Below are positions 18,280 to 27,665 of a stretch of DNA of 64,000 nt, piece after piece. The position numbers were made by a program, and so were the translations under genes. The DNA lies in NCBI GenBank assembly GCA_018823025.1, contig JAHJJI010000013.1:1-64000 (forward strand), given 5' to 3'. The number at the start of each line of letters is the position of its first letter. Position 1 is the first letter of the stretch. The notes under the pieces are model-generated. The model was not told the DNA's origin and searched no databases. It worked only from the letters and a program-made list of their open reading frames with translations. Source of the DNA: Gammaproteobacteria bacterium (GTDB taxonomy: Bacteria; Pseudomonadota; Gammaproteobacteria; Burkholderiales; Sulfuricellaceae).

Positions 18280-19839
18280 ATGTCGCTAACGCTGACCGTA
18301 CCCGCAATCGATCCGGTCGAAGACCTGACCGTGGAAACACGCCCGAAACATCTTAAAGAGTGGCTGGACGACCTCCCCCTCACCAACCTATCCGATGTTT
18401 GCCGTACCCTGGATGACGAAATCGGCGCAATGAATCGACAAAAAGTCGCCATGGAAACGCGCCTGAAGTTGCTCGAGTTATATCGTAGCGTCATCTTCAA
18501 ACTACTGCCCGCCATGGAAGAGCAGTATGTTGCAACTCGTCTGCCACAACCAGGGAAAAACCGGCAAATGGCCGAACAGGCGCGCCAACTCCTGATGGAA
18601 CTCGCTAACGGCTACAAGATCATCCTGCTCGATTACCAGAACGCGCGCATTACCCTGGGCAAGGGAAAAATTGCGGTGACTGCTGCGCAGCGCGCCATGT
18701 CCGCCTTGAGCCGGATACTGATGATCTGCTACCAGACTTATGCCCCCGCTCCCCCCGGTATCTGGTTCGAGATCCACCAGATTTTCCGCTTCACCATCGA
18801 GCAGGATATCGCCAACGACACCATTACCGACGAAGAAAGCGAAAGCAGTAGCAATCTGGTTTACAAGCAAACCCTGCTGCTCGCACTATCGAATCCTTAC
18901 CACCTGAGTCCCGGCGAAGTCGCATGCATCCAGAACTACCTGACGGCGTTCGGTGGTCTCGCACAACTTCAGGCATTCGCACCAACCGGCAATTCAATTG
19001 GACTGTTTCTGGCACAGACCCACAGCGACAAGCCCCCCAAGCCCTTGCCACAGGAGCTGAATGAAGTGGACCACCGCAGTGACATCCTGCTCAACACACT
19101 GGAATTGGCGCATGCGCTACATGACCACATAGCAAGACTGAACGCCGGGGAATTGCCAAAAAACATGCAACTGCCCTTTGTCGCCAAGGAAACCAGCTAC
19201 CGGGACCTGCTAAAACGTTTACTCAAAAACTGGTCAGCGGCGCCGAAACGGAAATTCAACCGGACCCAGAACATTTCCAGCACCCAGGTCTGCATCGGTT
19301 TGCCGTCCCTCCATCACTTCCTTGGCGGGCGCGAGTCCGGCGCAAGCACCGATCTTACGTCTATCCAGGCAGCCAATAATCAACGTTTCATCTCGAGCAG
19401 GTGGCTAGTCATCAATGAAGGTGCCGGCGGCCTTGCATTGAGTGGCACTTTCGAGTCACTGCCCCAGATTCGCCCAGGCGATGTAATCGGGTTAAAAGCG
19501 GATGAAGCGAACCAATGGAATGTCGGTGCCGTACGCTGGGTAAAAAGCGACAAGGCCGACCAGCTTGAAATCGGCACACAGCTTGTCGCACCCAAGGCCG
19601 GGCCCGCCAGAATCAAACCTTCCATTGCCGGCCCGGCGGAAACTTTTCAGGCCGCCCTGCTGTTGCCGGAAATCCTCATGCTCAGGCAGCCGGAAACCCT
19701 GATCGCACCTCGCGGAACCTTCAGCCCGCAGCGCGAGTTGCTGCTCGAGCTCGATGGCCATACCACCCAGGCTATCCGCGCTGTCAAGCTGGTGGAACAA
19801 ACTGCGGGCTACGAAAGATTCGAATTTAGCCGGGGTTAA
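18280..19839 (+). CDS. PilZ-like domain protein with long helical N-terminus
   Basis: A 519-residue cytoplasmic protein. The first ~340 residues are helical and resemble the N-terminal region of betaproteobacterial proteins annotated as c-di-GMP-binding (e.g. 'KHLKEWLDDLPLTNLSDVCR', 'YKIILLDYQNARITLGKG'). The C-terminal part, about 365-445, has a PilZ-like beta pattern ('WLVINEGAGGLALSG', 'IRPGDVIGLKAD', 'VGAVRWVKSDKADQLEIGTQ'), but the classic RxxxR arginines are not evident. It has GGGGA upstream of the ATG. It converges with the YihY gene, the two overlapping by 14 bp at their 3' ends. Confidence 0.65.
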   Translation: MSLTLTVPAIDPVEDLTVETRPKHLKEWLDDLPLTNLSDVCRTLDDEIGAMNRQKVAMETRLKLLELYRSVIFKLLPAMEEQYVATRLPQPGKNRQMAEQARQLLMELANGYKIILLDYQNARITLGKGKIAVTAAQRAMSALSRILMICYQTYAPAPPGIWFEIHQIFRFTIEQDIANDTITDEESESSSNLVYKQTLLLALSNPYHLSPGEVACIQNYLTAFGGLAQLQAFAPTGNSIGLFLAQTHSDKPPKPLPQELNEVDHRSDILLNTLELAHALHDHIARLNAGELPKNMQLPFVAKETSYRDLLKRLLKNWSAAPKRKFNRTQNISSTQVCIGLPSLHHFLGGRESGASTDLTSIQAANNQRFISSRWLVINEGAGGLALSGTFESLPQIRPGDVIGLKADEANQWNVGAVRWVKSDKADQLEIGTQLVAPKAGPARIKPSIAGPAETFQAALLLPEILMLRQPETLIAPRGTFSPQRELLLELDGHTTQAIRAVKLVEQTAGYERFEFSRG

Positions 19840-21055
19840 ATAATTCCGCCAAGGACAGGCTCAACACCTCGTCCAGACTGGTTGCCATGCCAGTCAACAG
19901 CACACCTGTGCGCGGATCTGCAATGCCCGGAGCCGAACAGTCCAGATCCGGATCGAACACGAAAACGCGGTAAACATCGGCAAGCCTGATCTCCTCCGCA
20001 CTTTGGGTCAGGGTCCAGCCACCGCCCTCCACGCTGCCCACCCAGTTCATCTCGTTCAACCGCTCAAGAACATCCTCGATTTCTTCCAACCCCAAATCCG
20101 ATGCATGCAGCAGGCGCAGCAGGCTGGGCGTTTCACCGGTCTGATGCGCCTGGTAAATCACCTTGAGAACAGCTAGCGCCGCGAAAAACTCCTGTCCGGC
20201 AATTTTTCCGCCCTGCCGGATGGACGAGTTCCAATAAGGAAGCGCAGCGGCGATCACCGCCCCGGACAGCACCACCAGCCAGGACAGATAAATCCAGATC
20301 AAGAAAAGTGGGACACTGGCGAACGCACCGTACACCAGGGTATAGGTGGGAAAGTGAGTGACGTAAAGTGCAAACATCTTCTTCATCAGTTCGAAAGCAA
20401 TCCCCGCCACTACCCCGCCAACCAAAGCATGAATCGGTAAAACTGGACGGCTGGGAACCATCCTGTAGAGCAGTGCAAAGGCGAAGATAGTCAGCATCAC
20501 CGTCACAACCTTAAGGGTCACCACGCCGACCAGGGGTACCCCTTTCGCCAACCCGAGGGGGAGGCTGACCAGATAGGAAGTCAGGGACAGACTGGCCCCG
20601 ATCAGCAATGGTCCGAGCGTCAACGCCGCCAAGTAAATCATTAAGCGACGCAGCAACGGGCGCTTCCGGCGCACGCGCCAAATCACATCGAAAGCGTGAT
20701 CGATGGTCAGCATCAGCACGAATGCAGTCACCGCCAGCAACCCGATACCCAGCGCGGTCAGATGCGCCGCCTTCTGGGAAAATTGCTGCATGTACACCGC
20801 GATGATCTTGCCCGCAGAGATCGGCACGAAGTTGTTGAGGATGAACACCTTAAGCTGGGTCATCAGGTCAGTAAATACCGGGAAAGCGGACAATACCGTC
20901 AGCGCGATGGTGACTATCGGCACCAGTGCCAGCAGCGTGGTGTAGGTCAGGCTTGCGGCAAACTGGACACAACGATCTTCCTTGAATCGACGCCGCACCA
21001 GGCGCAGAAACGGAATGACACGATAAAATTTCTGGGGCATGAATTGCGTTATCAT
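19826..21055 (-). CDS. YihY/BrkB-family inner membrane protein
   Basis: A ~409-residue membrane protein with about six transmembrane segments in residues 35-285. Signatures are 'CVQFAASLTYTTLLALVPIV', 'FDVIWRVRRKRPLLRR' and 'TYTLVYGAFASVPLFLIWIY', typical of the family once called ribonuclease BN. A soluble C-terminal winged-helix-like part ('LRLLHASDLGLEEIEDVLER') follows. Function in bacteria is not settled. Three starts are possible (GTG 21076, ATG 21055, ATG 21040); none has a clear ribosome-binding site. Confidence 0.9.
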   Translation of the reverse strand: MITQFMPQKFYRVIPFLRLVRRRFKEDRCVQFAASLTYTTLLALVPIVTIALTVLSAFPVFTDLMTQLKVFILNNFVPISAGKIIAVYMQQFSQKAAHLTALGIGLLAVTAFVLMLTIDHAFDVIWRVRRKRPLLRRLMIYLAALTLGPLLIGASLSLTSYLVSLPLGLAKGVPLVGVVTLKVVTVMLTIFAFALLYRMVPSRPVLPIHALVGGVVAGIAFELMKKMFALYVTHFPTYTLVYGAFASVPLFLIWIYLSWLVVLSGAVIAAALPYWNSSIRQGGKIAGQEFFAALAVLKVIYQAHQTGETPSLLRLLHASDLGLEEIEDVLERLNEMNWVGSVEGGGWTLTQSAEEIRLADVYRVFVFDPDLDCSAPGIADPRTGVLLTGMATSLDEVLSLSLAELFNPG

Positions 21056-21118
21056 ATTAAAGATGGAGACTTTCACTATGAATCAAATATCGGGTCTTTG
21101 CCACCCTAACGGCTCGTT

Positions 21119-21823
21119 ATGACCACCCCGGAAATCCTCTGGAAACAAGCGCGCAAGTTGCTGCGTGCAGAGCGTATCGGCCTGCTTTCCACACTTTCCC
21201 GCAAACTCGGCGGCTACCCGTTCGGCTCTGCGGTATCCTACCTGACCGATCATGAAGCCAGACCGTTGTTCCTGATCAGCCGACTGGCGGAACACACCCG
21301 CAACATTGAGCAGGACGCGCGTGCCAGCTTCCTGGTGCATGAGCAATCCGTCGACATCCAGGCTGGAGAGCGGCTCACGCTGGTCGGCAAAGCGGTACGC
21401 GTGGAAACAACAGAGCAGCTCAAAGCGCGATATCTGCGCTACTTCCCCAGCGCGGAGCAATATTTCGCACTGGATTTCAGTTTCTACCGCATCGAGCCCG
21501 TCACCCTGCGCTACATCGGTGGCTTCGGCGTGGCGCGGTGGATTTCCCCGACCGAGCTCCTGCCACCGCTAAACTCAATGGCACAACAGGAAGAAGAGCT
21601 TCTGACCCGCTTCAATCTCAACCAGGCAGGCGACCTCCAGTTCTTCTGCCGCACCTACTACGGCACCAGTGCCAGCGAAGCAACCCTGGTGGGAATCGAC
21701 TGCGACGGCTTCGACATACTGGATGACGGCCAGCTGCTGCGCTTCGATTTCCCGGATACCATCCTCAATGCCGAACAGGCCGAAGCGGCGCTCCTGCGCA
21801 TGATACGAGAAAGCAGTACATGA
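21119..21823 (+). CDS. hugZ: HugZ-family heme/flavin-fold protein
   Basis: A 234-residue protein with an N-terminal split-barrel (pyridoxamine-phosphate-oxidase-like: 'ERIGLLSTLSRKLGGYPFGS', 'RPLFLISRLAEHTRNI', 'ASFLVHE') and a C-terminal DUF2470-like domain ('GTSASEATLVGIDCDGFDIL'). HugZ enzymes bind or degrade heme; catalysis by this member cannot be read from the sequence. It is divergent from the YihY gene and overlaps the DUF2069 gene by an ATGA. Confidence 0.82.
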   Translation: MTTPEILWKQARKLLRAERIGLLSTLSRKLGGYPFGSAVSYLTDHEARPLFLISRLAEHTRNIEQDARASFLVHEQSVDIQAGERLTLVGKAVRVETTEQLKARYLRYFPSAEQYFALDFSFYRIEPVTLRYIGGFGVARWISPTELLPPLNSMAQQEEELLTRFNLNQAGDLQFFCRTYYGTSASEATLVGIDCDGFDILDDGQLLRFDFPDTILNAEQAEAALLRMIRESST

Positions 21824-22173
21824 ACAGAACCGCAGCCCTCCACTATGCCAGCATCGCCAGCCTGATCGCGCTGATCGTTCTGTGCCTCGTCTGGGAATTG
21901 TGGCTAGCGCCGCTACGCCCCGGCGGCTCCAGCCTGGTCTTCAAGGTGCTGCCACTGCTACTGCCACTGCCCGGCATCCTGCGCGGCAAACGCTACACCT
22001 ACCAGTGGGCCTCGATGCTGATCCTGCTTTACCTCACCGAAGGCGTGGTGCGCGCCATGAGCGACACTGGGATGTCGGGAACCCTGGCGGGAGTGGAAAT
22101 TGCGCTGGCTGTCGTGTTCTTTTTCAGCACCATTTTTTACGCCAACCGAACCGGAAAGCACAGTCCGGGCTAA
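21820..22173 (+). CDS. DUF2069 small membrane protein
   Basis: A 117-residue protein with four hydrophobic segments (about 10-28, 40-55, 62-78, 88-108). The pattern 'KVLPLLLPLPGILRGKRYTYQWASML' region and 'YLTEGVVRAMSD' are typical of DUF2069, found beside various housekeeping genes in beta- and gammaproteobacteria. Start overlaps the hugZ stop. No function is known. Confidence 0.85.
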   Translation: MNRTAALHYASIASLIALIVLCLVWELWLAPLRPGGSSLVFKVLPLLLPLPGILRGKRYTYQWASMLILLYLTEGVVRAMSDTGMSGTLAGVEIALAVVFFFSTIFYANRTGKHSPG

Positions 22174-22189
22174 CTGGAAGCGGGGGCCA

Positions 22190-22663
22190 TCACTCGATAG
22201 CCGACTTCAGTTTGCGCCCGCCCGCCACCTCAAAACCGTTGACTTGGTAAAAATGCAGTGTTCGATCGAACACTGGCAATGGCGGCGTGGTAACTTCAAG
22301 TCGTTTCCAGCCCCTGGACCGGGCATGCTCCCGTGCCTCCGCAAGAAGTTTTGCCCCCAGACCTTTGCCACGAAAATCGGGATGAACATAGCATTCTGGA
22401 ATGATGCCGAAGCAGCCACCGGCGTAAAGTGCGCGCGTCTCGCTCAGGGTGATGAAACCCACTGCTTTTCCGGCATGACAAGCAAGATAGGCCGCGTAGT
22501 CTTCCCCAGCCAGAAACTCCCGGCACAAGGTGGCTAATGTGCTTGTATCTGCCGAGAATTGCCGCGCACCAGTCATGGCCATAATTTCTTCCAGCAGCTC
22601 CTTGGTTAGCTCTGCTACGGTTTCTGCATCATTCGCCGATGCGGGGGCAAGGATAAAGTCCAT
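22190..22663 (-). CDS. GNAT N-acetyltransferase
   Basis: A 157-residue GNAT-fold protein starting MDFILAPASANDAETVAELT. The acetyl-CoA-binding motif A is 'CYVHPDFRGKGLGAKLLAEA' (the R-G-K-G-L-G turn). The end 'FYQVNGFEVAGG' is the usual final strand. The ATG at 22663 is chosen because upstream codons run through the leuA terminator stem. Substrate unknown. It lies downstream of leuA on the same strand but beyond a strong terminator, so it probably has its own promoter. Confidence 0.85.
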   Translation of the reverse strand: MDFILAPASANDAETVAELTKELLEEIMAMTGARQFSADTSTLATLCREFLAGEDYAAYLACHAGKAVGFITLSETRALYAGGCFGIIPECYVHPDFRGKGLGAKLLAEAREHARSRGWKRLEVTTPPLPVFDRTLHFYQVNGFEVAGGRKLKSAIE

Positions 22664-22673
22664 ACGCTCTCTC

Positions 22674-22704
22674 CAAAAAAACGGGCCGCTCGAAGCGGCC
22701 CGGT
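22674..22704 (-). terminator. Intrinsic terminator of leuA
   Basis: On the minus strand the 20 bases after leuA lead into CGGGCCGCT, loop TCG, AGCGGCCCG, then seven T. A GC-rich perfect stem followed by a T run is a textbook rho-independent terminator. Confidence 0.92.
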
Positions 22705-22723
22705 ACACTTGACGACGCCAGAC

Positions 22724-24259
22724 CTAGACCTGCGGATTCATCCGCTCCAGCTTTCCTGCCAATTTGTTCAGTGCGTTGAGGTACGCCTTGGCCGAAGCGA
22801 TCACGATGTCGGTATCCGCACCCTGGCCATTGACGATACGTCCGCCCTTCGATAGTCGCACCGTGACTTCGCCCTGCGCATCCGTACCGCTGGTGATGTT
22901 GTTGACCGAATACAGCAACAGTCCCGTGCCGCTCTTGACAATAACCTCGATCGCCTTGAAAGAGGCGTCCACCGGACCGCCGCCATCGGCTTCTGCAGGC
23001 TTTTCCTTGCCGCCATCGCTAATGGTGACTTGGGCATGGGGCGTTTCGCCGGTTTCCGAGCAGACCCGCAGGGACACCAGCTTGAACTGTTCCTTCACCA
23101 TCGCCTGTTCCTCGTCGCTGACCAGCGCATGAATATCCTCGTCGAAGATTTCATGCTTCTTGTCAGCGAGATCCTTGAAACGGGCGAAGGCGGCGTTGAG
23201 CGCTTCTTCCGAATCCAGCTCGATACCCAGTTCAACCAGGCGACTGCGGAAGGCGTTGCGGCCGGAATGCTTGCCCATCACCATCTTGTTCGCGCTCCAG
23301 CCAACATCCTCGGCGCGCATGATCTCGTAGGTTTCGCGGTGCTTAAGCACGCCGTCCTGATGGATGCCGGACTCGTGAGCGAAAGCATTGGCGCCGACGA
23401 TGGCCTTGTTGGGCTGCACTGCGAAGCCGGTAATGCCCGACACCAGACGGCTGGCTGGCACGATCTGGGTGGTGTCGATACCGGTGTCGCAGGTAAAGAT
23501 GTCCTGGCGAGTACGCACGGCCATCACGATCTCCTCGAGAGACGCATTGCCGGCACGCTCACCCAGGCCGTTGATGGTGCATTCCACCTGACGCGCCCCG
23601 GCCAGTACCGCGGAGAGGGAGTTCGCCACCGCCAGACCGAGATCATTGTGGCAGTGCACCGAGAAGATTGCCTTGTCGGAATTGGGAATGCGCTCGCGCA
23701 AGGTTGCGATCAGGCTGCCGAACTGCTGCGGCAGATTGTAGCCGACGGTGTCGGGAATATTCAGGGTCGTGGCGCCGGCCTCGATCACCGCTTCCAGTAT
23801 CCGGCACAGGAAATCGGTCTCGGAGCGGCCGGCATCCTCGGGCGAAAACTCGACATTATCGGTCCACTTGCGCGCCCATTTCACCGCCTTCACCGCCTGC
23901 TCGACCACTTGGTCCGGGCTCATGCGCAGTTTCTTCTCCATGTGGATCGGACTGGTGGCGATGAAGGTGTGAATACGGCCTGAAACAGCCGGCTTGATCG
24001 CCTCGCCGGCACGCTCGATATCACGCTCCAGAGCGCGCGCAAGTCCACACACCGTACTGTCCTTGATGCTGGCGGCGACTGCCTTGACCGACTCGAAATC
24101 ACCGTTGCTGGCGGCGGGGAAGCCGGCCTCGATGACGTCCACGCGCATCCGCTCGAGTTGCCGCGCGATGCGCACCTTCTCCTCTTTGGTCATGGAAGCG
24201 CCGGGGCTTTGTTCTCCATCACGCAAGGTAGTATCGAATATGATTAATTTATTTTTCAT
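22724..24259 (-). CDS. leuA: 2-isopropylmalate synthase
   Basis: Condenses acetyl-CoA with 2-oxoisovalerate in the first step of leucine synthesis. The 511-residue protein starts [20 protein letters not shown], the catalytic-barrel signature, and has '[15 protein letters not shown]' (metal His residues), '[19 protein letters not shown]' and the C-terminal LeuA allosteric domain. ATG 24259 has GGAG seven bases upstream and fits the family; the frame extends eight codons further. The 208 bp upstream contain a leucine-rich leader ORF and a hairpin, suggesting attenuation by leucine. Confidence 0.97.
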   Translation of the reverse strand: MKNKLIIFDTTLRDGEQSPGASMTKEEKVRIARQLERMRVDVIEAGFPAASNGDFESVKAVAASIKDSTVCGLARALERDIERAGEAIKPAVSGRIHTFIATSPIHMEKKLRMSPDQVVEQAVKAVKWARKWTDNVEFSPEDAGRSETDFLCRILEAVIEAGATTLNIPDTVGYNLPQQFGSLIATLRERIPNSDKAIFSVHCHNDLGLAVANSLSAVLAGARQVECTINGLGERAGNASLEEIVMAVRTRQDIFTCDTGIDTTQIVPASRLVSGITGFAVQPNKAIVGANAFAHESGIHQDGVLKHRETYEIMRAEDVGWSANKMVMGKHSGRNAFRSRLVELGIELDSEEALNAAFARFKDLADKKHEIFDEDIHALVSDEEQAMVKEQFKLVSLRVCSETGETPHAQVTISDGGKEKPAEADGGGPVDASFKAIEVIVKSGTGLLLYSVNNITSGTDAQGEVTVRLSKGGRIVNGQGADTDIVIASAKAYLNALNKLAGKLERMNPQV

Positions 24260-24294
24260 GGCAGGCTCCGTCGCAGAAGTCATAATTCATAACA

Positions 24295-24318
24295 CGAAAA
24301 TCGGTTTATCGATTTTCG
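24295..24318. promoter_or_regulatory. Perfect hairpin in the leuA leader
   Basis: CGAAAATCG (24295-24303) and CGATTTTCG (24310-24318) are exact complements around a 6-base loop. It lies between the leader ORF and the leuA start. No T run follows on the minus strand, so it may act by folding around the ribosome-binding region rather than as a terminator. Confidence 0.5.
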
Positions 24319-24347
24319 CAATTCAAAACAAGTGAGGGGGAGTATGG

Positions 24348-24428
24348 TTAGCGCCTGCGGCGCAGCAGCAGGCCGACCAGCAGGTTGGCCCGAGATAAAA
24401 CGAAGGAGACTTGAATAGCGGAGTTCAT
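24348..24428 (-). CDS. leuL: Putative leuA leader peptide (leucine-rich)
   Basis: A 26-codon ORF starting ATG at 24428 and ending TAA at 24348, 88 bp before leuA. Six of 26 codons are Leu, including CTG CTG and then CTG CTG CTG, with three Val and one Ile, followed by four Arg residues at the end ('LLVGLLLRRRR'). The Leu run overlaps a potential stem (GCCTGC with GCAGGC). This is the architecture of a ribosome-mediated attenuator sensing charged tRNA-Leu. No clear Shine-Dalgarno and no U-tract terminator are seen, so the mechanism is open. It is too short for ordinary gene calling. Confidence 0.55.
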   Translation of the reverse strand: MNSAIQVSFVLSRANLLVGLLLRRRR

Positions 24429-24467
24429 GGCTGAAATATAAACGGTTTTATTTATGAGTGCAAGCGG

Positions 24468-25235
24468 TCAGTCTTTCCGCTTTCTCCGCCTCACCACGCC
24501 CCACAACCAGTCCGCGTAAGCAGACAATGCATACAGCAAAAAAACACTAAACAGGACATGTGGCGGGTCGGAAGAAATCAGAATAAAAGTCAGCACGATC
24601 AGCAGGATACCTACAAAGGGTATGCTCTTGCGCAGGTTGATGTCCTTGCCGCTGTAATAACGCAGGTTACTGACCATGGTCAACCCGGCAAACAAAGTCA
24701 CGCCCCACACCAGCCAGTGGATATCCGCGCCACGGATATGGTTCACGTTCATCACCCACACCAGCCCGGCCAGCAAAGCCGCAGCAGCGGGGCTGGGCAA
24801 ACCCTGGAAAAAACCCTTGTCGGCTACTTCATGCTGGGTGTTGAAGCGTGCCAACCGCAGCGCCGCACCGGCGCAATAGACAAAAGCAGCGATCCAGCCC
24901 AACTTACCCATGTCCTTCAGCGCCCAGACGTACACGATCAAGGCGGGCGCCACGCCGAACGACACCATATCGGAAAGCGAATCATATTCCGCCCCGAACG
25001 CGCTCTCGGTATGGGTAAGGCGCGCAACCCGCCCGTCCAGGCCATCCATCACCATGGCGATAAAAATCGCCACTGCTGACTGCTCGAAATTCCCGTTCAT
25101 GGCCTGGACGATGGCGTAGAAACCGGAAAACAGCGCCGCCGTAGTAAACATGTTGGGCAAAAGGTAGATGCCGCGCCGGCGCAAACGGCCATCCAGCGGG
25201 GGTTTGTGTTCGTCGAGGTTATAGTCTTCAGTCAT
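24468..25235 (-). CDS. pssA: CDP-diacylglycerol-serine O-phosphatidyltransferase
   Basis: Makes phosphatidylserine in the inner membrane. The 255-residue protein has about seven hydrophobic segments and the CDP-alcohol phosphotransferase motif 'MDGLDGRVARLTHTESAFGAEYDSLSD' region (D-G-x2-A-R-x8-G-x3-D-x3-D; positions ~78-105), with all catalytic Asp visible. It is followed by leuA and preceded by psd, which decarboxylates its product. Confidence 0.95.
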   Translation of the reverse strand: MTEDYNLDEHKPPLDGRLRRRGIYLLPNMFTTAALFSGFYAIVQAMNGNFEQSAVAIFIAMVMDGLDGRVARLTHTESAFGAEYDSLSDMVSFGVAPALIVYVWALKDMGKLGWIAAFVYCAGAALRLARFNTQHEVADKGFFQGLPSPAAAALLAGLVWVMNVNHIRGADIHWLVWGVTLFAGLTMVSNLRYYSGKDINLRKSIPFVGILLIVLTFILISSDPPHVLFSVFLLYALSAYADWLWGVVRRRKRKD

Positions 25236-25257
25236 AGCAAGCGCCTTTCACGTTCGC

Positions 25258-25293
25258 CCCCTCGCCCGCTTGCGGGAGAGGGTTGGGGTGAGG
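25258..25293. repeat. Short widespread intergenic element, copy 1
   Basis: CCCCTCGCCCGCTTGCGGG followed by AGAGGGTTGGGGTGAGG, between psd and pssA. The same family, in the opposite orientation, occurs at 35337-35372. The internal CCCGC-TT-GCGGG can pair. This type of sequence is seen between genes in many proteobacteria. Confidence 0.6.
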
Positions 25294-25351
25294 AAAGCCT
25301 GCATGCGGAAGAAAATTTGGAGAGGGCCTCATAGCGCAGTTCGTTCCCCGA

Positions 25352-26032
25352 TCAGCCAACATTCATCGGCAATTCGGACAGTACGGTTTCCCCGGCACGG
25401 ACCTTGTCGCCGATGCTGACGCGCACTTGGGCGGTTAAAGGCAAGTACACGTCCACGCGCGAGCCAAAACGGATAAAACCGTAACGCTGGCCGCGCCCAA
25501 GCCACTCGCCCGGCTTGGCATAGCACAGGATGCGCCGCGCAATCAGTCCGGCCACCTGGACGCAGGTAATGTCGTAGCCGCAATCGGAACGCAGCCAAAT
25601 GGCATTACGTTCATTTTCCGTGGAGGCCTTGTTCAGGTCAGCATTGATGAATTTCCCCGGGTTGTACCAGATTTCCTCGACCACGCCATCTACCGGACTG
25701 CGGTTAGAATGAACATTGAAAACGTTCATGAACACGCTGACCTTCTGGGCATCACGCTTGAGGTAAGGGTCCTGAACCCGCTCGACGGCAACGATACGAC
25801 CGTCGGCAGGGGCGGTCACCAGATTGCGCGCCGTCGGCACATTGCGACCTGGATCGCGGAAAAACTGCAGCACAAACAGGCTGATGATCCACAGTGGCAG
25901 CGCCCACAGCCAGCCAGCAAGGAACGTAACCAGCAGCGAAATCACCACGATGCTAGCCAGAAATAGCCAGCCCTCGCGGGCAATAATAGGGTGGGGATAA
26001 TTTTTCACAGGTGGGGCGATACCGATGCACAT
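25352..26032 (-). CDS. psd: Phosphatidylserine decarboxylase proenzyme
   Basis: Converts phosphatidylserine to phosphatidylethanolamine after self-cleavage that creates a pyruvoyl group. The ~226-residue short-type (archaeal-like, single-TM) proenzyme has '[15 protein letters not shown]' at the N-terminus, a membrane segment, '[13 protein letters not shown]', '[18 protein letters not shown]' and the cleavage site in '[11 protein letters not shown]' (Gly-Ser). A GTG at 26008 giving VKNYPHPI is an equally likely start. psd-pssA-leuA after ilvC is a typical betaproteobacterial order. Confidence 0.94.
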   Translation of the reverse strand: MCIGIAPPVKNYPHPIIAREGWLFLASIVVISLLVTFLAGWLWALPLWIISLFVLQFFRDPGRNVPTARNLVTAPADGRIVAVERVQDPYLKRDAQKVSVFMNVFNVHSNRSPVDGVVEEIWYNPGKFINADLNKASTENERNAIWLRSDCGYDITCVQVAGLIARRILCYAKPGEWLGRGQRYGFIRFGSRVDVYLPLTAQVRVSIGDKVRAGETVLSELPMNVG

Positions 26033-26056
26033 AGGGTTAATGAGTCATGGGGCATG

Positions 26057-26100
26057 AGAAATGGGTAATGGGGTCAACCCATCACCCATTACCATTTCCA
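26057..26100. repeat. Inverted repeat between ilvC and psd
   Basis: The sequence AGAAATGGGTAATGGGG is followed by CCCATCACCCATTACCATTT, giving a near-complementary hairpin just after the ilvC stop on the minus strand. There is no T run. It may stabilise the ilvC mRNA end. Confidence 0.5.
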
Positions 26101-26103
26101 TTA

Positions 26104-27132
<1,029 letters not shown>

Positions 27133-27168
27133 TTAATAAATATTAATAACCGTGGCTTAAACTAAAAC

Positions 27169-27660
27169 TCAAATTTTCAGCATTCTATCACCCCGCCCGA
27201 TGCCAGATGCACCAGTGCGCACCGTTTCCAGAATCGCATCCTTGTCCAGCGCTTCGAGAAAGGCATCCAGCTTGTAGCCTGCACCAGTCAGCTCGATGGT
27301 GTAGGTCTTGTCGGTGACATCCACAATACGGCCGCGGAAGATATCCGACATGCGCTTCATTTCCTCGCGCGAATCGCCTTCGGCGCGCACTTTCACCAGC
27401 ATCAACTCGCGCTCGATGTGGCCGGCTTCAGACAAATCCACCACCTTGACCACGTCGATCAGCTTGTTCAACTGCTTGGTGATCTGCTCGATCACGTCGT
27501 CAGAGCCGCGAGTCACAATAGTCATGCGCGACAAGGTAGCATCCTCGGTCGGAGCCACCGTCAGCGACTCGATATTGTAGCCGCGCGCCGAAAACAATCC
27601 GGCGACACGAGACAGTGCACCCGCTTCATTTTCCATCAACAATGAAATTATGTGTCTCAT
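27169..27660 (-). CDS. ilvH: Acetolactate synthase small (regulatory) subunit
   Basis: Regulatory partner of the catalytic subunit, binding valine through its ACT domain. The 163-residue protein starts MRHIISLLMENEAGALSRVAG, the ACT signature, followed by 'GYNIESLTVAPTED' and a C-terminal domain 'EIMRMSDIFRGRIVDVTD'-like. It lies 5 bp after the large-subunit gene, as expected for an operon. Confidence 0.97.
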   Translation of the reverse strand: MRHIISLLMENEAGALSRVAGLFSARGYNIESLTVAPTEDATLSRMTIVTRGSDDVIEQITKQLNKLIDVVKVVDLSEAGHIERELMLVKVRAEGDSREEMKRMSDIFRGRIVDVTDKTYTIELTGAGYKLDAFLEALDKDAILETVRTGASGIGRGDRMLKI

Positions 27661-27665
27661 AATGG

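Noticed and set aside
23030-23983. Plus-strand open frame of 317 codons opposite leuA
   Set aside because: Antisense of a complete leuA; high GC at third positions leaves the complementary frame open.
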